Shown: positions 21,801-33,800 of the stretch, in pieces
How the letters are laid out: each line of letters starts with the position of its first letter
Position numbering within the stretch: the first letter of the stretch is position 1
Assembly: GCA_942490895.1 (NCBI GenBank)
Contig: CALNZC010000056.1
Span: 81,595 to 145,594, forward strand
Direction: 5' to 3'
Source of the DNA: JAGNXB01 sp942490895
Lineage (GTDB): Bacteria; Bacteroidota; Bacteroidia; Chitinophagales; Saprospiraceae
DNA: 64,000 nucleotides
Made by a program: the position numbers and the translations under genes
Notes under the pieces: model-generated
The model's input: the letters and a program-made list of their open reading frames with translations, nothing else
The model's database searches: none
What the model was told of the DNA's origin: nothing

Positions 21801-24800
21801 CCCTTTCCTCCTTCCTCCGCATGCACCCGCAGGGCCCCAGCCCGACATGTTTGCATCATACACCAGGTACTCCGGATAGACAAACAGTAAGTCCGACGGT
21901 TCAATCGTTCCATTTCCCATTTCATCCAGATCCACCTGAATGTCCTGACATATTACCACTGGTGGTATGTTGTCTTCTACTGTTACTATCGATGTGCAGC
22001 TGGATGTATTCCCATTTGCATCTGTCGCTTCCAGCGTCACCTCTTGAGTGCCCACTTCACTACAGCTGAACGTCGTTGTCGACGCCGTCAGGTTTATCGA
22101 CCCCACATCACTGCAGTTGTCTGATAGTCCCGGACTGTCTCCATGGATCACCACCCGGGCAAAAGCATCTCCCCCGTGCCGAGTTCATAATCAGCGCATG
22201 ATCATCCGCTGGCAGATCCCACGTGAAAGTGTTCGTCCCGCCGACATTATATGAGGATAGATCCAACTCTATTGTCTTCACCTGAATCCAACATCCTCCT
22301 GGCCCTACTCCAAACTCTGAACCCAGCACATCTCCGTTTAAACTATAAGGGTATACATTTGATGTCTCTGACCATTGCATCGAGATCTCGATCTCTATCG
22401 ACGTTACTCCTGCCAGGGAGCTCAACTGGTCTTCCCATGTAAAGCTCTCCAGATCTGTTGTACTTCCTTTCCTCCTTCCTCCGCATGCACCCGCAGGGCC
22501 CCAGCCCGACATGTTTGCATCATACACCAGGTACTCCGGATAGACAAACAGTAAGTCCGACGGTTCAATCGTTCCATTTCCCATTTCATCCAGATCCACC
22601 TGAATGTCCTGACATATTACCACTGGTGGTATGTTGTCTTCTACTGTTACTATCGATGTGCAGCTGGATGTATTCCCATTTGCATCTGTCGCTTCCAGCG
22701 TCACCTCTTGAGTGCCCACTTCACTACAGCTGAACGTCGTTGTCGACGCCGTCAGGTTTATCGACCCCACATCACTGCAGTTGTCTGATAGTCCCGGACT
22801 GTCTCCATGGATCACCACCCGGGCAAAAGCATCTCCCCATGCCGAGTTCATAATCAGCGCATGATCATCCGTTGGCAGATCCCACGTGAAGGTGTTCGTC
22901 CCGCCGACATTATATGAGGATAGATCCAACTCTATTGTCTTCACCTGAATCCAACATCCTCCTGGCCCTACTCCAAACTCTGAACCCAGCACATCTCCGT
23001 TTAAACTATAAGGGTATACATTTGATGTCTCTGACCATTGCATCGAGATCTCGATCTCAATCGACGTTACTCCTGCCAGGGAGCTCAACTGGTCTTCCCA
23101 TGTAAAGCTCTCCAGATCCGTCGTACTCCCTTTCCTCCTTCCTCCGCATGCACCCGCAGGGCCCCAGCCCGACATGTTTGCATCATACACCAGGTACTCC
23201 GGATAGACAAACAGTAAGTCCGACGGTTCAATCGTTCCATTTCCTATTTCATCCAGATCCACCTGAATATCCTGACATATTACCACTGGTGGTATGTTGT
23301 CTTCTACTGTTACTATCGATGTGCAGGTCGACGTATTACCATTATTGTCCTCCACTGTCAGGGTAACAATATTCCCATTGCCCACATTGACACAGGTAAA
23401 GCCCTCATTGTCAAGAGTCAGGCTGGCAATGCCACAGGCATCGCTGCTGCCATCATTCAACAGGGCAGCAGACGTGCTGCCGTTGCCGCTGGCGTCCAGT
23501 TCAACCGTCACGTTCTGGCATAGTGCAACCGGGTCAGTATCATCGATGACCGTTACAGTGGCCATGCAATCATCCTCGTATTCTCCATCACTTACAGTCA
23601 GGGTGACCATATGGCCGCCTACACCGAATGGACCATCATTATCCACGCTCAGGATTAGATCGTCGCCATCCGGATCGGATGAACCACCGTCAACATCAGC
23701 TGCTACGATGCTGGCATCGCAGTTTGCTCCTGTTGAAATGGTAATATCCTGACAAACGGCTACCGGTGGATCGTTACATACGCTGTTCGGATCGGTGATC
23801 GTCACCATGGCTGTACATATGGCCGTATTCCCGGCTCCGTCTGTGACGGTCAGGGTCACCACATGTTCTGCATCTCGATCATCACAATCATAATCGATAA
23901 CACCGGCCGTGATGGCATAAGTAAAGCTGCAGTTGTCATCACTACCCAATGCAATGTTATCCACCTCAGTAGAGCTCAAGCTGTAGGTATTTCTGTCGAC
24001 CAGCACGACCGTCAGATCGTTGCAAACTGCTGTTGGATCTTCATTGTCTTCAACTGTGACAATTTGATCACAGTTCGCTGCATTGCCACTTCCGTCCGTA
24101 ATCGTCCAGGTGACCGTCGTGTTGCCAAGTGCATACGGCTCGGAACTATTGTTTATCGTCGTCGCTACACTACAATTGTCAGCTGTTGTTGGTGTGCCTA
24201 AGGACACACCACTGGCTGTACATGCACCAGCGTCGCTATCTACCACAACGTCTGCGGGGCAGGTAATGGTCGGATCTTCATTGTCCTCCACAGTCACCGT
24301 AAAGCTGCAACTCGCTGTATTACTAATACCATCAGTCACTTCAAAGGTGTTGCTTGTTACTCCTAGTGGGAAGGTCGATCCATCCGCCAAACCAGCAGTT
24401 TGGGCTGTAATCGCTCCAGAACAATTATCTGTTCCAACCGGAGTGGTATAATTCACCACTGCTGAACAATCACCTGGGTCACTATCAACAACGATATCCG
24501 CTGGGCAGGTGATGGTTGGATCTTCGTTGTCCACCACCGTCACCGTTTGAGTGCAGGTAGCTTGATTTCCCGAGTTGTCTGTCACCGTCCAGGTGACTTC
24601 GGTAACGCCAAGTACATACGGCTCACCAGGTGTAAATGTGGTTGTTGCCACCCCACAGTTATCTGCTGTGATGGGGGTACCCATATTAAGGCCCGTTGCT
24701 TCGCATGCAGCGTTTGCATCCGCAAGGATACCATCCGGGCAGGTGATGGATGGATCCTCATGGTCTTCCACAATCACCTCAAAACTGCAGGTGGCCGATG

Positions 24801-27800
24801 AGCCATTCAAATTGGTGATTATATATGTTACAGTAGTACTTCCTACAGGGTAGATACCACTTCGGACAGATAAATCTACCGGATCTTCAACCAGTTGAGG
24901 ACCGGCACCCAGACCCAAATTGACTGTAGCTGAATCAAAACAACCCGGCAAGGGTTGGAAGTCCAGAATGTCCCATTCTATATAAGCCTCGCAAACACCT
25001 GTTTCGGCATCCATTGCTGGTAATGCAGTCAGGCAATTATCCCAACTTGCATTGCTTATATCAGAGACGTTTACGGTGATGTCACAAGTCGATTCATTAC
25101 CAGATTCATCCTGTACGGTGATGGTCACCGTATTGGCGCCATACTGGCTGCATCCAAAACCAATATTGGAATTAATAAAGACAAGATCACCAAAGCTGGT
25201 GCAGTTGTCAATACTACCTGCAATGATCGTTTGTAGATCTGAAGTAGTCAAGTCATATTCTACATCTCCATTCAGCTCCACATCGAAGTCGGAACAGGTC
25301 AAATCGGGTGCTGTATTATCCACCACCGTGATGGAAGCCGTACAATCATCTGTTTCCTGGCCATCATCTACACTAAGTGTAATATCAGTTGTCCCCATAG
25401 GATAAGGAGTTCCAGGCGAGGCAAGGAAAGTCAGGGGGTCATCATCCGGATCAGTGGATCCGCCGTCAAAATCCGCCCCAACGGTGCTTACATTTTCGCA
25501 ATTACCTTCCGCATTGACCGTGATATCCTGACAGACAGCTACCGGTGGCAAATTGCAAGCATCGGTAGGATCTGTGATCTCCACCTGCACATCACAGCTG
25601 GCTGTGTTACCCGATTCATCGGTGGCTGTCAGTTCAAGAATATGTGGGCTGGAATAAAAGTCAGCACATATGAAATTGGATGGACCATTGGAGATATTCA
25701 AGGTAATATTACCACAAGCATCATACGAACCATTGTCCAGTTCGGCAGCAGTGATGGAAGCCATGCCACTGTTATCCAGTGCCACAGATACAGAGGTTTC
25801 ACAAATCATCACAGGAGGCGTAATGTCCACACCAAAGGTGATGGTTGCAGAGCCGTTCAGCGGATCTCCCAAACAGCTGTTATCATCAGTGACTGACACC
25901 AGAGTGAGGGTGACAGGACCTGGTTCGGCAACGGGCACCGATGGAATCGTAGAAATTCCCGTGCTATTTACCGTATAGGTGTTGCCATCTGACAATTCTA
26001 CTGCAAATGGTGGTGTTCCATCAGTAATCTCGATGGTCAGATCTACCTCGGTGGTTCCATTGCAAACACCCTGATCGCCGCTCAGAGAAGCGGAAATCTC
26101 CGGACAGCTCTGCGCTTCCAGAGCAAAATTGTAATTCTCCCCATAGCAATCTAACAGGGGTGATTCCAGGGTAGTCGTGTAGGTACCCGGGGCCGGGGCC
26201 GTGAATACAACCTCGAAGGTCACCTCTTCGCCTACGTTCAGTTCGTTTACACCAGGTTGTGCCGTGATGCTAAAATCTGTATTGGGATTGAGCGTTAAGA
26301 GCGGATTGGCCGCCAGCTTGAGGGGTGCATCCCCGGCATTCCGCAGGGTAAATGTTTGGGAGACGGTATTGCCCGGTGTCGCAGATCCCATCCTGGTCCA
26401 GTCACCCGTTTCGGGGGTCATATCGTTGTCCGCAATAACCACACTATTGCCCACAAATTCAGGTGTGGGCGGGGTGGAGGCACAACCCGGAGGACTGGTC
26501 AGGAAGTTGGAAGCATCCACGGAACCGGTATAACCGTTCCCGCTACCACCATCTGTTGAGGGTCCATCGGCTTTTCCCCAGAAATTGGACTGGGCATCCA
26601 AAGCAAAATCACCATTGACAGCGATATCATTGCATCCCAGATGATTGTTGGCGAAGGAGATGCCGAGGGCCGTACTATTAAAATCCACACCCAGGGTGTT
26701 GTCATAAAAGGTATTGCAATCCAGGGTATAACTCGATTTGATATCACCCGTAAAATCAAAACCGGTAGTCCGATTGGTGATGGTCACTTCGGAGACATTG
26801 AACTGGTCACCGTTGACCACTTTCAAACCCGTGCCTTCCCGGGTCAGACCCGAGCGGGAAAGGCTGATTTTGGATATATCGGCAGTTTGTACATTTCCGA
26901 CATAGAGGGCTTGTTGGGTTACCTCCTGCAATCCATCGGCCGGATCAATGATGATACTGGAGTTGAGTACTGAACCATCCGATATAACCACATCGCAGAC
27001 ATTGTCCAGATAGATACCCGAAAGGGCATTGGCTCCGCCAAATTGGTTTCCTGTCACTTCCAGGCCACCCTGGAGCAGACCTCTGACCATATTCACCAGT
27101 GTCAGAGCGCCGGTTGTGGTGCTGCCACCACTCTCTGTCAGGTCATTGTCTTTAATGATATAGTCGCTACCACCATCGGCATAGATACCGACGGAACGGT
27201 TCATAATGGTATTGTTTTGAGCCGTCAGGGTATTGGCTGTGACGAGGGTATTCCGATACCGGATACCAACACCCGATTGTCCAGCACCCGAGCTCAGGTC
27301 GACATGGTCGATAGTGGCATCTGCGCAGTTTTGAAGATAGAGCACTGCACATAGGTTTTCGTCATTGCACGCAGTCGAGACCTGGTCCAGGCTGTCCGTT
27401 GTGGCCAGAATGATCTGGGAATTAGGAACACTGCCATCAGAAACCAGCAGGTCCGTCATATTCTCAATATAGATGGCTCCACGCACATCCGCACCGCCGA
27501 ATAGATTGCCTGATGCCAGCAATCCACCATCCAGATTGCGGCTGGTGATACTGCTGAGATAGAGGGCAGGGTAATAATCACTGCGATTGCCGCAGTTCTG
27601 TAAATTGTTGTCCTGTATGGTATAATCCTGGCCACCCTGAATAGAGATTCCAGTGGCGTGACCAGTCAGGTTATTATTGGTAAAGGAGAGGGTATTGTCC
27701 GCATTATTGTTGGAGACATAGATCCCGCAACCTCTCTGGTTGGCTCCTGCATGTGGCAGATTCAGATGATCCACTTCCACCCGACTTACGTTGTTCAAGT

Positions 27801-30800
27801 ACAGATGCGAATAGCGCGAATTTTCGGTGGTATAGGTATAGTCGTCCAGGCCATCCGTATCGAGAATCAGAATATTGGTATTTGGCAGGGAGCCATTGGA
27901 AATGACCAGGTCCTGCATACCGTTGATCCGAAGACCGGTTCCATTATTGGCGGTATTGCCGAAGAGGTTGCCGGACATGGCGATACCACCGGGCAGGCTG
28001 CCTTCCAGCAGACTACTGAGATAGATCGCAGGATTGTTATAATCCGAACTGGATGTGGTCATATCATTATTAACAATGGTAGCATCCCGACCATTATTCA
28101 CATAAATCCCAGTCTGACGATTGCCAACGATACAATCCTCGATTCTAAAATTGGCGTAGGTATCATTGTTGTTGGTGATATATATCCCATTTCCAGATCT
28201 TCCGAAACCTGCATCTCGAGAGACATTCAGACCCAGGATTTCCACTTCGCTGACTTCACTCATGTATATCGGCCAAATGGTGATGCTCGCAAAATCAGTG
28301 GTCGACACCGGCAAAGTGATATTGGTATTCGGAGCACTTCCATCCGAAAGCGTCAGATCCTTCATGCCAGAACACCGGAGACCTGCAGATGAATTACCAA
28401 ACGTATTGTCATCCAATACTACTCCACCCGGCAAACTGCCTTCGGTTACTCCATTCAAATAAATGGCCGGACTGTTCTGATTGGCGCCACTAAAGGTGAC
28501 GTCATTACTCAGCAGGGTAATATCCTCGCCTGAAGTGGCGTTGATCCCCATGCTGCGACGTTGGAAAATCGTATTCTGGACGAGCAGGTTACTACAATTG
28601 TATAGGGTCAGGCCTATGCCATAGCTACTTCCACCTGGCCAGGAGCCATCCAGTTGGTCCACGGTTGAATTGGAAACCTGGTTAAAATAAATCAGTGATC
28701 CACTCGAACTCAGGTTATTGACCCCTGTGAGGGTAATGGTCGTATTCGCGACTGATCCGTCTGAGATCAGGATATCTTCCATGGATTGCACCCGAAGCAC
28801 GGTACTGGTATTTCCGGCAAACGTATTTCCATCGACCAACACGCCACCGTCCTGTGTCAAACCGTGAACGCTATTCAGATAAATTGCTGGGGTCCCTTCA
28901 TTGGCACCACAATTGGTGAAATCATTGTCCAGGATCTGACCATCATATCCATTGTTAAAGGAAACTCCGACATTCCGATTCTGAATAACACAATTTTGCA
29001 CAGTAGGTGCCTGGTCAATATCCGTTATCGTAGCATATACACCGGTACCTGCGCGAGGCGAAGTATAAGACATGTCAACGTCGTCAATCAGAATATTTGA
29101 AGCATTTTGCAGATAGATGGCCGTACCGGTCATGGTCGATAGACCATTGGTCGCATCTTCTAAGGTGATATGGGTCCCAGCAACAGATCCATCGGAAATG
29201 ATGAGGTCATCCATAGATACAATCCGCAGCGCTGTCACTCCGGAACCAAACACATTACCTGCCATCAACACACCACCAGGCAGGCTATTTTCCTCGACGC
29301 CATTCAAATAAACCGCCGGATTGTTATCATTAGCCCCACTGCCTTCCAGATTGTTGTTCAGGATGGTCAGATCAGTACCGTTGGTTGCATAGATGCCATA
29401 GTTTTTATTCTGCAACAAGCAGTTCTGGATGGTCACACCATCGCTTGAAATCACTTGTATGGATGTTCCGGACCGTGCGCTAGGTCGACTGAGGTCAATC
29501 TCGTCTACCAAAACATCGGTGACATTACTCAAATAAACCAGAGTACCACCATTGGTAATAGTATTCAATCCACAAGTGGCTGGGAGGATGATCTGGGATC
29601 CGGAAACGGCACCATCTGAGATGGTGATATCCTCCATGTCATCGACCCGCAAGGCGGTATTGCAATTCCCGCCAAAAGAATTGTTTTGAATGAGGACTCC
29701 CCCATCCAGAAAGCCTGGCTCAATGCTATTGAGGAAGATTGCCGAATTGCCGGTACTTTGGCCACAATTGGTAAAATCGTTTCCGTCGATCTGGACATCT
29801 GCTCCATTCTGAATAGATACCCCCACTTGACGGTACTGAAATGCACAATCTTTAACGATAATGTTGGCATCATCGTCCTGGTTGATGATATAGATTCCAG
29901 TACCACTCCAACTGGTGTTCCCATTGGACATATCCACATCCTCTACCGTAATATCCGAGACATTGGTCATATAGAACATGTATCCAGTCGTCATTGAGGA
30001 CAACCCACTGGTGACGTCTTCCACCACGATTTGGGAATTGGGTACAGAACCGTCGGAGATCAACAGTCCCGTCATATTCTGAATAATAATGGCGGTGATG
30101 GCCTCTCCAAATGTCGTACCGGAGATGTCTACACCTCCAGGAATATTTTCCTCCTGGATATTGTCAAGCTTCAGCGCAGGACGAGCTTGATAATAATCGC
30201 CGCAACGGAACAAATCGTTGTCGGTAATAGTATGATCAGTTCCACCGGAGATATCGATCCCCAGGCGTCGACGCTGGATCACATTATCGGTGATCTCGGT
30301 GGTCTGACAATTGGTCAGTTTGATCCCATATCCGATATAATTTGTCGGTGCGCCTGTCCGGGACAGATTCAAATGACGGATCACCAATCCGTCCACATTA
30401 CTGGCCTGTAGCACCCAATTGTCAATGGTCTGTGCAATCTGAATAACGGGTGCACCACCCCCATATGTAGGTTGAGTGGAACCATCAATTTCTACTGTTT
30501 CCGTAATCGTAGGCAGTACAGTTGTCGGGGCGATCACATGGGGAGCACCACCCGGAATATTAAAGGTGATGACATCAGGACCCGGTTGGGCATTCGCATC
30601 GAGTATGGCCTGACGCAATGATCCCACCCCACTGTCATTGGTATTGGTGACCTCCAGGAAAGAGGTCCCTTCACCCTGAATGTCAAATAGAAATGGATCT
30701 TCATCTCCATCGGTGTTGTCGATGGATACGGAAGCGACTCGTGTACCGGTAGCTCCGGGTGTAAATGTCATGGTAAACGTCTCACTATCTCCAGCGGGAA

Positions 30801-33800
30801 TAGTGACTGGCAGGGTAATTCCGCTGATTGCAAAATCACCTGCTTCCGCACCGGAGAGGGTAATGGTGTTGACATCCAGGTCGGAATCGCCAACGTTGGC
30901 GATTCGGAAAAGGCGGTCAATGCTTGAACCGACCTGTGTACCACCAAAATCAGTGAAGTTTTCGAGATCTGGAGTAACACTGCCATTCTGGATCAGTTGA
31001 TCATTCCCGGTTACATCGATCTCCGGGTCTGTATCCGGAGGACAGGTACTTGACGCTGTCAAAAAGGGTAAAGCATCTACTGTACCGATATAACTCTGAC
31101 CAGACCCACCATCATTACTAGGACCATCTGCAGCATCCCACCAGTTGTTCTCAGCAGTGAGGGAGTTGCCTGTATCATTTCGCAGGGCCGTGTTGTTTCC
31201 AGTGAAATCGTTGTACTCCACCGATACAGATGATGCATTCCCCGCGATCTGTAATCCTGAGTTGTTATCGTCGAATGCATTACAATGGATACGATGCGAG
31301 CGCCCGTTTGTCAGATAGATGCCCGTATTTCGATTGGCAAGCAGATTGCCCCGGAAGGTCATCCGGTCACCAGTATTCGATGAATAAATTGCCGTACCTG
31401 ACCGGCTTCCGCCGGAATAGGTCAGATCCAGAGAAGTGATCTCCCCATCCGAACAGTATTCCATATAAATGACATGGCCATTGTAATCAACCAATCCGTC
31501 TGAAGGAAGGAAAACAAAAGAAGAATTGGCTACACTGCCATCTGAAATCAAAATGTCAGACAGGCTATACAACCAGATGGCTGTACTGATAGTCGCCCCG
31601 CCTCCTGAAGAGCCAAACTGATTCCCGCTGGCTGACACACCCCCAGGCAGACTTCCCGCTTCAACCTGTTGCAGAGCGATTGCAGCATTGCTATTGCCTG
31701 AACCGCAATCGGTGAGATCGTTATCTGTCAAAGTATAGTCCGAACCATTGACCGCATATATCCCACGGTTCCAATTGTTGATCACACAATTATTTACTGT
31801 GAAATTGGTGGAAGAGCTGTTGTTCTCAAAATAAAGGGCCTGGGATCCTCCTTGTGATCCCGGCCGAACCAATTCGATAGATTCAATGGTGATATCCGAA
31901 CAAAAAGAAATCCGAATAGGATTGTTGTTGACATCAGACAACCCACAGGTTCCGGTTTCAAAAGCGATATGCGTACCGCCGGCCAGTGCATCCGAAATGA
32001 GGACGCCCGACATATCTCGCATAGAGAAACCATAATTGCTATTGGTTCCTCCAAATATATTTCCACTCATCAGAATGCCGGCGGCAATTGTACCCTCCCT
32101 GAGTCCATTGAGGTAAATACCGGACTCATTGTAATTATTCCCGGATGTAGAAACATCATTGTCCTGAATGGTGTAATCCGTACCACCATTGGCATATATT
32201 CCCATTCTTCGATTCCCGATCGTATTGTCTGAAGTGGTTACTGCACTGCAATTCTCAAAATACAATCCGGTGCCACTCTGACTGGCTCCACTATAGGTCA
32301 GATCCAGTTTGCTGACCCCAATATTCTCAACATTGGTGAACATGAGCACACCCTGACCACTGGAAGCGGCACAAGAAGTCATCCCGTTTGTACTTTCCAG
32401 GGTAATATTTGTACCTGCAACCGAGCCATCCGAAAGAATGAGGTCCGCCATATTATGGAGTCTTAAAGCGGTTAATCCGTTTCCTGCATTATCTCCAAAC
32501 TGGTTCCCACTCATCGACACTCCTCCGGGTAAAACATCTGCGGCAATTCCGTTCAGATAGATCCCGACACTGTTCTGGTTGGTTCCACTGTCACGCACAT
32601 CATTATCCTCCAGGGTACAGTCTGATCCGCCTAAGACGTAAATCCCTGTATTGCGATTCCCTGCTAGCACATCTCGCACTGTGGTCATAGAGCACTCCTG
32701 GATATACAGACCATCACCTGTTTTCGAACCTGTATTGGACAAGTCCACTGCCTGGATCAGAATATCCTCTGTATTGTTGACATATAGTGCTCGGTCGGAC
32801 ACTTCTGTCAATCCTTTCCCATTTTCCAGTATAATATGGGAGCCTGGCACGGAACCGTCCGAAACAATCAGACCGGATGACATGTTCGTCAACCGAACTC
32901 CGGAACGTGCTTCCGTTCCGCCACCAAATAAATTGCCACTGACCAGAATTCCCTTTGACAGACTTCCTTCAGTCACTCCGGTGATATCCAAAGCTGCGTA
33001 GCTTGTATTTACACCTGACCGCTGGAGGTCATTATCCTGGATGATGATATCTGATCCACCGTACACCTGAATACCAAAATAGCGACGATTCGCCGTATTC
33101 CCGATGAGCGACATCGTGGTACAATCGCTCATGTAAATTCCAGATCCATTTTGCCCACTCGCCCGAGAGACATCCACATTTTCTACATGCCCGTTGGACA
33201 AATTGGTCAAATAGAGTGCCCAGTCATTCTCCAGTTGGTTAAAGCCACTCGTATTTTCTAAGGTGAGGTTTGTGCCGACTACCGAGCCATCAGAAATAAT
33301 AAGATCTTTCATGTCATTGATCCGAAATCCACAGTTTGCCCCGCTACCACCAAACAGATTACCACTGATGGAAACGCCACTAGAAAGGTTTTTTGTACTG
33401 ACCCCGTTGAGATAGATCGCCGGACTATTAATATTTATCCCCGTCGATTGAAGATCATTTCCTTCCAGGGTGATGTCTTCGCCACTATTACAGAAAATCC
33501 CGGTCTGACGGTGTTGAATTGCACAATCACGTACAGTGGAACCTGTACAGGAATTCAAATAAACACCCGTTCCCTGGTTGCCTGAAGAATAGGAGAGGTC
33601 TACATTTTCTACAAGACAGTTATTTGAATTCTGAATGTAGATCCCATAGGCGTTGATGATATTTTTCAAACCACTCGCATCTTCCAGAGTGATATGGGTG
33701 TTGGGAACTGATCCATCTGAAATAACCAGTCCATCCATATAGACCAGCTTGACACCAGCATTGGCTCCTGTACCACCGAAGAGGTTGCCACTGGCAAGGA

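Larger units (their letters stand above)
19291..23273 (-). repeat. Six tandem 663-bp (221-residue) repeats
   Basis: Boundaries measured on a fixed motif (GACATATTAC) fall at 19291, 19954, 20621, 21284, 21947, 22611 and 23274, giving spacings of 663, 667, 663, 663, 664 and 663. The units are almost identical at the DNA level. Each encodes a HYR-like segment (TVEDNIPPVVICQD, then DLDEMGNGTIEPSD), a second domain with EIEISMQWSETSNVYPY and a GWGPAGACGGRRKG loop, then SDNCSDVGSINLTAS. The copies of 667 and 664 bp carry the extra bases that break the frame. True copy number may differ if the assembly collapsed the array. Confidence 0.9.
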
